Source: Simmondsia chinensis
Lineage: Eukaryota > Streptophyta > Magnoliopsida > Caryophyllales > Simmondsiaceae
Direction: 5' to 3'
Length of the DNA: 64,000 bases
Assembly (NCBI GenBank): GCA_018398585.1
Contig: JAGTTD010000011.1
Coordinates: forward strand, 14,685,346-14,749,345
The position numbers and the translations under genes were made by a program. Of the stretch, positions 1 to 10,666 are shown in pieces. The notes beneath the pieces are model-generated. The model was given only the letters and a program-made list of their open reading frames with translations, was not told the origin of the DNA and searched no databases. Numbering within the stretch: the first letter of the stretch is position 1; each line of letters starts with the position of its first letter.

Positions 1-586
1 GTGGTACCAACGGAAATACTTGAGCAATCTCCTAATCCAACCCTAGGATTCGATCCATCAAAGCAAGGAGGATCTAATTTGGTGGTACGATGCGAGTTCC
101 AGGTACGGTTGCTTCCATTGCTGCCACTGTTGTCAGCCTCATCACCCACACGTGAAGGAACACGTTTGTTTTTGACCTCCGGAGGTGGAGGTGGAGGAGG
201 AATCAAGCCACTTCCTCCAATTGGAACATAATTGCCAGAGCCTCCAGCAGTAACTTAAGTAGGAGCAGCCGGCATTGCTACCTCAGGTTGTTTCTCTTGG
301 CTAATTGTGAACCTCTGCATTGTAGCATTCAAAGTCTCCATGGTCATCCTAAGATTCTCGGTAATCTGAGCTTGAGAATCAATGGAAGTCTTTAGTTCGT
401 TGCTTAGCTGAACTTGATTTTGAGAAATTCTATCCAATCTCTCCAATCGCTGTTCAACATATTCAAATCGTTGTTGAACTTGTGAATCAGCGGTTTCCTC
501 TAATGAAGAAATTGTGGCAGCGGATCGAGTGCTTCTAGTAATGGCCAGTTTGGTGATCGTAAGATGGCTCTGATACCACCTTGTCA
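1..586 (-). pseudogene. Ty3 retrotransposon internal region: PBS and partial gag, cut by window edge
   Basis: The minus strand encodes the N-terminal part of a plant Ty3 Gag: a Gln/Glu-rich coiled-coil-like segment (SQVQQRFEYVEQRLERLDR) and a Gly/Pro-rich linker, followed by the start of the capsid-like domain at the window edge. A primer-binding site complementary to initiator-Met tRNA lies at 567-578. The region matches 43127-43714 almost base for base as part of the 19-kb duplication. In this copy the start codon used in the other copy is ATT, and a TAA stop at 255-257 interrupts the frame, so it is dead. The rest of the element lies beyond the left edge. Confidence 0.85.
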
Positions 587-1227
587 TGAGCCTAGGTCCG
601 TGACTTAAGTTCAAGACCGGATTGATTAATGAACTTGGGGTTTAGAGTTTTAGAGTTAAGATGAGAAAGAGAAGGTGAAAATTAGATGAGAAGCAGAGAT
701 AGAATTAAGACAAGAAAAAGAAGTATTTCATTGATATTTGTTTGGATGATTTATACAAGTATAAGTTCCCTTATTTATATTACTTACATCAATTCAAAAA
801 TGAGCGGGAAATAACTAACTACAATTCAAAATAATTGGCGGGAATTAATCGTCCAAGCAAAAGGCGGGAAGGGGAGGAGCGTGTTCACTTAACCGTTTCT
901 AGAGTGTTCTAGATTATTCTATATTCCCATGTGACTAATTAATTGAATTAATACCTAATTTATATTTATTGTTATTGGGCTTTAATCCAACTAAGTATGG
1001 GCCAAAAACAAGAAAAGATAACGGGCCTTGAGAATATCCTGACTATGCTGGTACGCGTCCTGGGTCGGGCCCAAGACAATGTCATGACATCCCAGGTAGC
1101 GAACTGGAGCAGTCCTGGACAAGCGAGCTGGGCCGGGCCTGGACATTCCCCAGGACGGACCTTGACAAGCGTCTGGCGCGACCTAGTGTGGACCCGACAG
1201 CGACCTGGACTGAGCCCGTGACAGTCA
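587..1227 (-). mobile_element. LTR of the Ty3 retrotransposon (block 1 copy)
   Basis: A 641-bp terminal repeat that on the minus strand begins TGACTGTCACGG and ends with CA, eight bases before the primer-binding site. It contains a TATA-like stretch (minus strand tataaataaggg, near 770). It matches 43715-44353. Its outer edge at 1227 abuts the 5' coding end of a PEPR-like gene fragment, so the element inserted into that gene. Open reading frames over 972-1232 are GC-rich LTR sequence, not genes. No target duplication can be tested because the other LTR is outside the window. Confidence 0.8.
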
Positions 1228-1310
1228 TCCATCTAGCCTGTTAGGACTAGAGGAGAATACACAGTAGAGTAGAGAAAAAGCACAAAAATGGTACTTAAAA
1301 TGTTGTGCAT
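1228..1310 (-). pseudogene. 5' remnant of a PEPR-like LRR receptor gene (unit A, block 1)
   Basis: From an ATG at 1310 the minus strand encodes a peptide starting MHNILSTIFVLFLYSTV, clearly related to the signal peptide of the intact gene at 5413-7650 (MHNSLNRILVLCLCSAV). After about 27 codons homology stops at the LTR boundary at 1227. The upstream DNA (1311-1588) is homologous to the promoter region of the intact gene, including the TATA motif at 1485-1494. This is therefore a third tandem copy cut by the Ty3 insertion. The same lesion exists at 44354-44436, so it predates the block duplication. Confidence 0.75.
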
Positions 1311-1588
1311 CCTGAATATGTTAAGGCCCAAGAGAAGGAAAAGAAGCAACCAGAAGTCCACGGTTATAGCAATAGAGAAATGAGGATCAAAGTGATGGGC
1401 ATGGGGAGAGAGATTGAAGATTTGAATGACGAAGATGGAGAATGAACAAAGAGAAATTAAAGACCCAAAGAGCCAGAGAGAGGAGTATATTATAGCAATG
1501 AATGCTTCGGTGGGTGGTCCGATTGGATTTTACTTAAAATATTTCAGGTGCCCCTTCTTTTCTGTACGGTTTCTACGCGGTGTCAGAT

Positions 1589-3322
1589 GAGCCGTTACCC
1601 CGAATAGCATAAAAAAGAAAAATATTATTAAAAATGATATATTTTAAAAAAACAATGACTCAAATGCCTTTGGCGTCATTCTTCTCAAAATTCTTTATTT
1701 TTTTTTTTAAATTGATGAAACCCCCCTCTCGAAGGGAGGCTTTTGTCGCTGTTCAAGACAAAGGGAGGCTTTTGTGTACGCAAGCCACAGCACCAAATGT
1801 TTTTAAATTAAATTTTGTTTTTGGCAAAACTATGCATGTAATTAATTTTGTTTTTTTAATCTGAATTTAATTTTTAGTAATGTATCAATATATATCTATA
1901 TTACATTAAATTTCATTATTTGATAAATTTTTAAATGAAATCAAACATATAAGTTATATATTTTTATTATTATGTCAATATTTGACTTTATGCTTTATAT
2001 TTGAGTTAAATTAAATTCATACTACTTATTATTATTAATAAAAACATGGTTTTAAATTAAATTTAAATTGTGTGTATAGTTTGTCATAAATAGTCTAAAT
2101 TAAAATTTAATCATATATAGCTGTTTGTAACAAAACATTGAACATAAATTATTATTTTTAAAATATTATATAAAATAATAAATTAAATATGGGTCAAAAT
2201 AAAAAGACATTACTTATTATGATGGTACATTTACAAAAAAATGCACAGAAAAAATTATTTTATTTTTACGTATCCTCATGAAAATATATAATGTCATTTT
2301 ATTTTTCTAGAAAAGAATTATGTATTAACATGTATTTTTTTCATCCTTTTATGAATATTATGTAGTTTTTTTAAACACTCGACTTATTTATTTTTATTTT
2401 TTTACCATTTTATGTTATTTTTTTGTAATTTATAGAAAAGTTGTTTTTTGTAATTTTTTCATGTTATTTCTTTGATTATTTTATGTTGGTTCAAATAAAA
2501 TACTGCATAATAATTTATATATATTGTCTTCTTACTCTTGTACAAAAAATTATTTATTAATCTGTACTATTTCATCATTTGATGACTACTATACATTCTT
2601 TTTTGTAAGTGCTCCACTTAATAAAAAAAGTGTGTGTTTATTTTGGCTTATACTTTAACATTTTTTTTTTATTTTATTTTTTGACGCAAGAACTTTTTAT
2701 TTTACGTAGTACCTCAAGAAAATAATTAATGTTCAATATTCTTTGAAGAAACTACTAAGTTAAATAGCTCTAAAAACGAGTAACACTATAAAATTATATA
2801 TAGATAATATAATTTAAATATTTAATAAATAATTTAATTTAAATTACTCATAAACTATAAGTGTAATTTAAATTTAATTCAAAATTATGTTCCTAATAAT
2901 AATGAAAATTTAAAATTTAATTTAACCTAAATATGGTGCATTAAGTCAAGTATTACATAACAATAAAAATATAAATTTATATACTTAATTTAATTAAAAC
3001 ATTTATTAAATAAATAAATTTGACACAATATATTTACTTTTGTTAAAGTTTAAAATTAAAAAAAAGATAATGCATTTACACTACTGTGCATTCATGGAAT
3101 TTCAAGACGGTCTGCCAAACCCTAACATAAGTCGCCACTTGGTGTTTTGGCTTGCATATACAAAAGCCTCGCTTTGCGGGGGAGATTTTCATCAATATTT
3201 TCACAAAAAAATAATATAAAATTTTGAGTAGAATGACGTGGAGGTCATCTAAGTCATTATTTTGTAAAATATGCAATTTTTATTCATATTTTTCTTTTTT
3301 ATGCTATTTTGGATAATGGCTC
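1589..3322. mobile_element. MULE-like TIR element, family 2, copy 1
   Basis: Both ends carry inverted repeats of about 200 bp: the left end reads gagccgttaccccgaatagc, and the right end, read inward, gagccattatccaaaatagc. The flanks gtgtcagat and atttcagat look like a worn 9-bp target duplication (7 of 9). Long TIRs and a 9-bp duplication are typical of Mutator-like elements. The interior is very AT-rich and codes for nothing I can recognise, so it is non-autonomous. One copy sits at the equivalent site in each of the six tandem units, 280-330 bp upstream of the receptor start codon, so it was there before the array formed. Confidence 0.7.
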
Positions 3323-3977
3323 ATTTCAGATGGGGATATGTAGAAATCACTTTGACCTTACTGGACCAAAATGTACTTTCTTGATGTAAATTTTTTTTTT
3401 TAAACAAAAATAAAGAAGTTTAGTTTTAGGATTGTTTACGACGGATAAGAAATTTTAAAGCATTAGTATTAATGAGGGTCAGGAGGACTCTGTCATTCTA
3501 AAAGGCTAGAACCACTAAAACTGAAACTAGCTAACCGATTTGCAGCTCGATTTACTTCCCAAAAATAGTGATTGAAATGCACCTAGTAACATTAATGACT
3601 GATGAGATGAAAATCATCGACGATAATTAGGATGTCAACTAGAGTCGTATACAAACTCATAAGAGCCTTGATCACCACTTGATTATCTACCCAATTATGC
3701 TTGATATTTGTTTTGTACTTTCAGTCATTTGGGTCAAATTGAGTTTGTCAATCTTGACTCTCAATTAACTTAATTTTTTTTATTAACCTAATTAAATTTA
3801 AGACAAACTTTACATGTCTATGAGTGCATAGTACGAGATCCGGCTAGTTTTTATTTATGCAAACTTTAGAATTTTTTGTATCTTTGCTTTCCCTTTGTTC
3901 TACTCAGTTTGTGAATAAACAAAACTACTTATTCCTAGCCTTAGCCAAAATAATACCATATAGACATTTTTAATATA
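3323..3977. other. AT-rich intergenic DNA of unit A, no gene seen
   Basis: Unique-looking AT-rich DNA between the TIR element and the next MITE. Homologous stretches occur at 9728-10329, 15958-16640, 46418-47072, 53576-54178 and 59806-60491. I see no reading frame, splice structure or structural RNA that I can support. Confidence 0.5.
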
Positions 3978-4314
3978 GGCCTCGTTTGGTGTACTGAAAG
4001 TAAACGTAGGAAGTAGAAATTTATGGGATGTCCAAGATTGGGATTTGTTTAGTTGGCAGGAAGTTGGTAGAATGAGAGAAATAGAAATTGCCTATCAATT
4101 TTCATTTCCTTCAAAAAATAGGAAATAACTTACCTAGCCCCTCTAGGTAAGTTCTAATTCCTTCTTTTTTAACTAGCTTTTCCAAGGAAGTTTATTTCCC
4201 ATCTCGACAATCAAACATCTTTTATCCACTTCCTGGGAAGTTAACACAGGAATTGAATTGCCTAAAAATATAACTTTCGATCGAAATTTAATTCCTGTAA
4301 CAACCATACAAGGC
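3978..4314. mobile_element. MITE with GGCCTTGTTTGGT-type ends, copy 1
   Basis: The left end ggcctcgtttggtgt and the inverted right end gccttgtatggttgt form imperfect terminal inverted repeats about 14 bp long, with ata on both sides as a possible 3-bp target duplication. The length (337 bp) and end sequence resemble PIF/Harbinger-type MITEs. Copies at the same place in every tandem unit show that insertion preceded the array. The family assignment rests on the ends only. Confidence 0.5.
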
Positions 4315-5242
4315 ATAGACTTATTGTTGAATACAAAATATAAGTCAAAAAAATATTAAATCATGAAAACATACTATTAGTACTTGCCTTTCGTAACATA
4401 ATTATTTGAATTATCGCAAATTAGTAATTTTTTCAAAAAAATAGTATTTTTTGGGTGAGCACATTGCTACCTTTACAACTAATATTAGTTAAAAAATGCA
4501 ATTTATAAAAGAATAATGGCCAAAAGGTAAACATGAAAATAATAAATATACACCTATAATTATATTACTACAATTTGATATTATATGTTTATACTTGATT
4601 CGTAAATTTGATTCACTTTTTTGAACAATAAATTTGATTAATTGGTACATATGTTACACGTGTTGCATATGTATATATGGTATTTGTAAATGTAATAACA
4701 TCATTCCCATGCGAACAAGTGCGAGCACCTATAAGGATTTCCAAGTGTAGATTCTTCTGCAAAGAAAAGAGGAAGAAAAGACATTGAACTTGGACCAACG
4801 TGTGCTTTTTATATTTTTAAGAAATGATAACCGTAGTCATTGATAAGTAAATCTATCATAATATTTCATTATTTAAGACAAACTATTTATATTTGAAAGT
4901 AAATATTATACAAATAGTTATTATTATCATACTTTTATACATGCAAACAAGTTAATAACCAATTGAATGCTATTATATGTTTCAACATTACTGTAAACAT
5001 AACGTTTAGGTAAAATATATATTAGTAACATAAACTTTAATATATTAATGTTTCTACTACTATAATTTAGTGAAATATTTTTTTAGTTCAAAAATTACAT
5101 ATATTCAAAAAAATAATGAAAATCGCTATGCTCAAGTGTGTAAAATAACCCCTTATTTTTCACATTTCTTGAAATAAAGTGTCAATGTTGTGCTATTCAA
5201 ACTATATTAGACAATACATATTATTTTCGTTTAAAAATCAAT
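4315..5242. other. AT-rich intergenic DNA with a conserved short reading frame
   Basis: Mostly AT-rich. A minus-strand frame of 61 codons at 4613-4798 (beginning MVQVQCLFFLFSLQK) recurs in the same place in most tandem units. Inside it the DNA looks like an intron end: a long pyrimidine run closed by ctttgcag and followed by aagaatctac. It could be the relic of an exon of a former neighbour, or chance. I do not call a gene here. Confidence 0.4.
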
Positions 5243-5350
5243 GGGCCGGTTCCTAAAAAATGCGCAAAAAAAAATTAAGCCCAAAGAAAAAAAAATACTT
5301 TTATTGGGTCCACTTGTATACTGGGATGAAGTGGACAGGCACGTGCAAAC
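5243..5350 (+). mobile_element. MULE left-end fragment (unit A/B junction)
   Basis: The sequence from gggccggttcct to acgtgcaaac matches the first ~110 bp of the complete MULE that begins at 17891, and the DNA just before it (tttaaaaatca) matches the flank of that MULE. After cacgtgcaaac homology switches abruptly to a GC-rich stretch and the receptor gene tail. This is a tandem-duplication junction, not an independent insertion, because no right end is present nearby. Confidence 0.75.
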
Positions 5351-5400
5351 GGGCTAGGCCGGGTCAGGTTTCGGGCCAACGCGGCCCGTTGGCCACTTCG
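5351..5400 (-). other. GC-rich junction filler resembling a hAT terminus
   Basis: Between the MULE end and the receptor tail lie about 50 bp of gggctaggccggg...cccgttggccac. On the minus strand this begins gtggccaacgggc, similar to the ends of plant hAT elements. It is present at all four gene-bearing junctions (near 11720, 48450 and 55570). It may be a hAT end that broke the receptor gene before tandem duplication, or filler DNA. Confidence 0.35.
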
Positions 5401-5412
5401 AATTACAAGGTC

Positions 5413-7650
5413 TTAAGTTCTGGTTGATATGCAAGTAGAGCCGCCTGATGGGGTGCAAATAAAGCAAAGGCCAGGATTGCTCCGGAAAGACGATGGGGAT
5501 GAGTTTAACAGCTTGATCAACGCCGAAGGTATTGGACCGTAAAAGTGATTATATGAAACATTGACCTCAAATAGAGCGTGCATATTGTCTAAAGGTGCAA
5601 GGGATCCTGAGAGATTGTTGTAGGAGATGTCTAATCGCTGTAGATTGTTCAGTTGCCCGAGTTCCAGAGGCAATTCTCCGGAGAGGCCATTATCACTAAG
5701 ATTCAAGGCATAAAATAAATTCCTCAAGGATCCAATGGATGAAGGAATTGATCCTCCAAACATATTCCCACCAAGTTGAAGCTCAGAAAGCAATTGGAAT
5801 TCTGGGAGAAACAGAGGAATGCCCCCAGTGAGTCGGTTTTCTCTTAAATTCAAGAGAGATAATCCTGTCCAACTTCTCAGACTCTCAGGAAGGGACCCAT
5901 TCAAGTAGTTGAAACTAACATCAAGCTTCATCAGCTTACTCCAGTTTGCTAGTTGAGATGGCAAAGGGCCTTCCAAATGATTGTGAGAGAGATTCATGTA
6001 ACGAAGTTCCCTCAGGTTTCCAAGCTCTCGTGGCAGCATGCCAGATAAGATGTTTGAAGAAAAACTGATGGAGGTAACATTAGTACAGTTCCCTATGCTC
6101 CGAGGAATTTTACTGTGAATATTATTTTCATGCAAGTCCATATATAAGAGGTTCGAGGTCTCAATAAACTCGGGAAGCACTCCTGTAAGGTTGTTATTTT
6201 TAAGGATCAACCTCATCAAAGTTGGGCATCCCCCAACATCAGGAGGTATGCTACCACTAAGCATATTTTGACCCATGTTCAGCACCTTCAACCGTTTTCT
6301 GAAGCAAATATTGGGTGGAATTTCACCGGTGAAATTATTATTTGTTAGTTCAACCTCGACCAAGCTACTATTAATTCCCAAACCTCGAGGGATGATCCCC
6401 GAAAAGTGGTTGTTAAACAAAGAAACAGTCTTAAGATTCTGAAGCTCAGTCATTTCTTGGGGCAGCTTTCCTGAGAGGCTGTTATTGTACAAGATAATAT
6501 GCTCAAGGCTCTGAATCTTCCAAATACCACGAGGGATTTCACCTGTTAAATGATTATTAAACAACTGAAGATCTCGCAACTTACTCAACCCTCCCAACTC
6601 ACAAGGAATTTCACCCTCAAGTTTGTTCCATTTTAGCTGCAAACTAGTTAGTGACTTGCATTTCCCAAGCGTAGAAGGTATCTTCCCTGACAAAGTGTTC
6701 TCAGAAAGGTAAAGAAGCGAAAGCTGGGTAAGATGGCCGAATGAAGAAGGAATGCTACCCGTTATGTTGATATCAACAGCAGCAAAGGTCGTCATACTAG
6801 TACAATTTCCTAAGCCTGGAGGAAGAATCCCATAAAAACTATTGAAGGACAAAACCAAGGTATCCAAATTCTTACAAATACCTAAACCCAATGGAATTGT
6901 GCCCTCTAACCTATTAGAGTGCACATCTAAATAGACCAAACTTTTTAGATTGCTTAAGCTCTCAGGCAAAACTCCAACTAGTTGATTCTCCCCTAAATAA
7001 AGCTCTTGCAAGGAAGAACAATTTGCAATTGAAGATGGAATTATACCTGACAAGTGATTATCTTCCAGCCACAAAGATATGAGTTCGCTCATATTCCCTA
7101 CATTTGAAGGAATGCTACCTGTAAGGCTATTTTTATTCATAAACACATACTGCAATCTCGGAATCTGAAACAAGGATACCGGAATGTGGCCACCTAGTGA
7201 GTTACTATATAAGTTTAAGTACTGTAAATTCTGCAAGTCCCTAAAACTTTGAGGAAGTATACCAGTCAAATTATTCACTGAAAGGTCTAAATATGATAGG
7301 AGATTGCAACCAGATACCTCAACAGGGATAGGGCCAGAAAAGGAATTAGAACTCAAATCAATTGTCTCCAAATGCCTTAATTGACCAATTTCTGGGTCCA
7401 ATGCACCAGAAATGCCGACACCGGACAAATTAAGAGAAATTACGTGGTGGGCAGCATTACATTCAACACCAACCCAAGAACACGGGGTGGAGTCCGATGC
7501 ATTCCAGCCGAGTCTTACAAAATTTGGCACATCCCAGTTGCTTAGTAGGGAAATTAGCGACTTTCCATCTGAGCTCAAAGCAAATATAACATGAAAAAAC
7601 ACAGCAGAGCAGAGACAAAGCACCAAAATGCGATTTAAGCTGTTGTGCAT
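5413..7650 (-). CDS. PEPR-like LRR receptor ectodomain without transmembrane or kinase domain
   Basis: Intact single-exon frame of 745 residues. Residues 1-24 form a signal peptide, C57 and C64 the N-terminal cap pair (PCSWVGVEC), and about 27 plant-type 24-residue LRRs (LxxLxLxxNxLxGxIP) fill residues 68-716. A Cys-rich tail ends NPGLCFIC...STCISTRT at 745. Repeat order and the SSDGKSLISLL start match PEPR1/PEPR2-type receptors (LRR-RLK subfamily XI), which bind Pep danger peptides at the plasma membrane and signal through BAK1. Family members are about 1,100 residues; this one stops just before where the membrane span and kinase should follow, and no kinase sequence lies downstream. Many NxS/T sites suit a secreted glycoprotein. 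The start aligns with all other copies. Likely a soluble receptor-like ectodomain, possibly a decoy; expression is unknown. It is the only intact copy of the array. Confidence 0.9.
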   Translation of the reverse strand: MHNSLNRILVLCLCSAVFFHVIFALSSDGKSLISLLSNWDVPNFVRLGWNASDSTPCSWVGVECNAAHHVISLNLSGVGISGALDPEIGQLRHLETIDLSSNSFSGPIPVEVSGCNLLSYLDLSVNNLTGILPQSFRDLQNLQYLNLYSNSLGGHIPVSLFQIPRLQYVFMNKNSLTGSIPSNVGNMSELISLWLEDNHLSGIIPSSIANCSSLQELYLGENQLVGVLPESLSNLKSLVYLDVHSNRLEGTIPLGLGICKNLDTLVLSFNSFYGILPPGLGNCTSMTTFAAVDINITGSIPSSFGHLTQLSLLYLSENTLSGKIPSTLGKCKSLTSLQLKWNKLEGEIPCELGGLSKLRDLQLFNNHLTGEIPRGIWKIQSLEHIILYNNSLSGKLPQEMTELQNLKTVSLFNNHFSGIIPRGLGINSSLVEVELTNNNFTGEIPPNICFRKRLKVLNMGQNMLSGSIPPDVGGCPTLMRLILKNNNLTGVLPEFIETSNLLYMDLHENNIHSKIPRSIGNCTNVTSISFSSNILSGMLPRELGNLRELRYMNLSHNHLEGPLPSQLANWSKLMKLDVSFNYLNGSLPESLRSWTGLSLLNLRENRLTGGIPLFLPEFQLLSELQLGGNMFGGSIPSSIGSLRNLFYALNLSDNGLSGELPLELGQLNNLQRLDISYNNLSGSLAPLDNMHALFEVNVSYNHFYGPIPSALIKLLNSSPSSFRSNPGLCFICTPSGGSTCISTRT

Positions 7651-7929
7651 CCTGAATATGCTAAGGCCTAGGGAAAGGAAAAGAAGCTACTAGAAAGCCA
7701 AGGTTATAGCATTCGAGAAAGGATGCTCAAAGTGATGGGCATGGGGAGAGAGATTGAAGATTTGAAATGATGATGATGGAAAATGAAGAAAGAGAAATTA
7801 CAGATCTAGAGAGCCAAAAGGAGGAGTATATTATAGCAATGAATGCTTTAGCGAGTGCGAGGATTGGATTTTGCTAAAAATATTTCAGGTGCCCCTTTTT
7901 TTCTGTACGGTTTTTACGCGGTGCTAGAT
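7651..7929 (-). promoter_or_regulatory. 5' leader and proximal promoter of the intact receptor gene
   Basis: A TATA-like motif, minus strand ctataatata, lies at 7827-7836, about 180 bp upstream of the ATG, which suggests a leader of roughly 150 nt. The same motif is kept upstream of the other copies (1485-1494, 14195-14204, 50911-50920). The TIR element starting at 7930 leaves less than 300 bp of original upstream DNA, so regulation may now depend partly on transposon sequence. Confidence 0.45.
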
Positions 7930-9727
7930 GAGCCATTACCCAAAATAGCATAAAAAAGAAAAATATTATTAAAAATGACATATTTTAAAAAATAATGACT
8001 CAAATGGCCTTCGCGTCATTCTACTCAAAATTATTTATTTTTTTAAAAATTGATGAAAACCTCCCTCTCGGAGGGTGGTTTCTGTGGCTGTTCAAGAAAG
8101 AGGGAGGCTTTTGTGTACGCAAGCCACAGAACCATGCGTTTTTAAATTAAATTTTGTTTTTGGCAAATCCATGCATGTAATTAATTTTGCTTTTTTAATC
8201 TGAATTTAATTTTTTGTAATGTATCTTTACATATCTATATTATATTAAATTTCGTTATTTGATAAATTTTTAAATGAAATCCAACATATAAGTTATATAT
8301 TTTTAATATTATGTCAATATTTGACTTTATGCTTAATCTTGAGTTAAATTTAATTCATACTACTTATATTTATTATTAAAAACATGGTTGTGAAATTAAA
8401 TTTAAATTATGTTTATAGTTTCTAATAAATAGTCTAAATTAAATTTAATCATATATAGCTGTTTGAAACATTGCATTGAAATAAATTATTATTTTTAAAA
8501 TACTATATAAATAATAAATTAAATATGTGTCAAAATAAAAAGACATTACTTATTATGATGGCAAATTTACAAAAAATGCATGGAAAAAATTATTTTATTT
8601 TTACGTATCCTCATGATAATATATAATGTCATTTTATTTTTCTAGAAAAGAATTATGTATTAACATGTATTTTTTCATCCTTTTATGACTAGTACGTAGT
8701 TTTTTAAATACTTGGGTTTTTTTTTACCATTTTATGTTGTTTTTTGGTAATTTATAGAAATGTTATTTTTTGTAATTTTTTTCATGTTATTTCAATCATT
8801 ATTTTATGCTGGTTCAAATAAAATACTGCATAACTATTTAGATATATTATCTTCTTACTCTTGTACAACACTTTTTTTATTAATTTGTATTATTTAATCA
8901 TTTGATGACTACTATATATTCTTTTTTGTAAGTGCTCCACTTAATAAAAAAAAAAGTGTGTTTATTTTGGCGTATACTTTAACAGTTTAGTTTTATTTTA
9001 TTTTTTGACACATGAGCTTTTTATTTTATGCAGTACCTCAAGAAAATAATTAATGTTCAATATTCTATGAGGAAACAACTAAGTTAACTAGCTCTAAAAA
9101 CGAGTAACACTATAAAATTATGTATAGATAATATAATTTAAATATTTAATAAATAATTTTATTTAAATTACTTATAAACTATAAGTGTAATTTAAATTTA
9201 ATTCAAAATCATGCTCCTAATAATAATTAAAATTTTAAATTTAATTTAACCTAAATATGGTGCATTAAGTCAAGTATTACATAACAATAAAAATATAAAT
9301 TTATACACTTAATTTAATTAAAACATTTATTAAATAAATAAATTTGACACAATATATTTACTTTTGTTAAAGTTTAAAATTAAAAAAAAAAAAGATAATG
9401 AAGTACATTTATTAATTTTATTTTTTTTTTTATGATGATAAGGACTGGGGGAGGGGGAGGGGGATAATACCCCAAATGCATTTACACTACTGTGCATTCA
9501 TGGAATTCCAAGACAGTCAGCCAAACCCTAACATAAGTCGCCACTTGGTGTTTGGGCTTGCATATACAAAAGCCTCACTTTGGGAGGGAGGATTTCATCA
9601 TTATTTTCACAAAAAATAATATAAAATTTTGAGTAGAATGACGTGGAGGCCATCTAAGTCATTATTTTGTAAAATATGCAATTTTTATTCATATTTTTCT
9701 TTTTTATGCTATTTCCGGTAATGGCTC
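7930..9727. mobile_element. MULE-like TIR element, family 2, copy 2
   Basis: Equivalent of the element at 1589-3322, with the same gagccattaccc ends and AT-rich non-coding interior. It differs by a short G-rich stretch near 9446-9463 (three runs of five G), which is also in the block 2 partner at about 53294-53311 and absent from the other copies. Non-autonomous. Confidence 0.7.
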
Positions 9728-10329
9728 ATTTCAGATGGGGATATGTAGAAATCACTTGGACCTTACTGGACCAAAATGGACTTGTTGTGACGTAAATTTT
9801 TTTTTTTTTAACAAAATCAAAAAAGTTCAGTTTTGGGATTGTTTAAGACAAATAAGGAAATTTAAAGACTAGAACCACTAAAACCGAAACTCGCTAACCG
9901 ATTTGCAGCTCGAGTTTACTTCCCTAAAATAGTGATTGAAATACACCTAGTAACGTTATCGACTAATGAGACGAACATCATCGATGATAATTAGGATGTC
10001 AACTAGAGTCGTATACAAACTCATAAGAGCCTTGATCACCACTTGATTATCCGCCCAATTATGTACTTTTAGTCATCGAGGTCAAATTGAGTTAGTCAAC
10101 TATTGACTCTCAATCAACTTAATTTTCTTTATTAACCTAATTAAATTTAAGATGAAATTTAGATATCTATGTGTGCATCGTACGAGATCAGGCTAGTTTT
10201 CATTTATCTAAACTTTAGATTTTTTTGTATCTTTTCTTTTACTTTGTTCTCTACTCAGTTTGTGAAAAAAACAAAACTACTTATTCCTAGTCTTAGACAA
10301 AATAATACCATATAGACATTTTTAATATA
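9728..10329. other. AT-rich intergenic DNA of unit B
   Basis: Homologous to 3323-3977, with a small internal deletion relative to it. No gene or RNA seen. Confidence 0.5.
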
Positions 10330-10666
10330 GGCCTCGTTTGGTTTAGTGAAAGTAAATGTAGGAAGTAGAAAATTATGGGACGTCTAAGTTTAGGATCTGT
10401 TTAGTTGGCAGGAAGTTGGTAGAATGCGAGAAATAGAAATTGCCTATCAATTTTCAATTCCTTCAAAAAGCAGGAAATAACTTACCTAGCCCCTCTACGT
10501 AAGTTTTAATTCCTTTATTTTCAACTAGATTTTCTAAGAAAGTTTATTCCTCATCCCGACAATCAAATATCTTTTATCCACTTCTTGGGAAGTTAACACG
10601 GGAATTGAATTCCCTAAAAATATGATTTCCTATCAAAATTTAATTATTGTAACAATCATACAAGGC
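10330..10666. mobile_element. MITE with GGCCTTGTTTGGT-type ends, copy 2
   Basis: Same element as at 3978-4314. Just to its right a short local duplication repeats the end motif (catacaaggcatagac, near 10658 and 10700) around a tract reading gtggaagaagaagaac. The block 2 copy shares this, so it arose before the block duplication. Confidence 0.5.

Noticed and set aside
972..1232. Overlapping frames of 74-86 codons on both strands
   Set aside because: They lie in the GC-rich part of the Ty3 LTR, and the block 2 copy does not keep both open.
9446..9463. Possible G-quadruplex (runs of five G)
   Set aside because: Only three long G runs are present; a fourth is lacking. It is also confined to two element copies.
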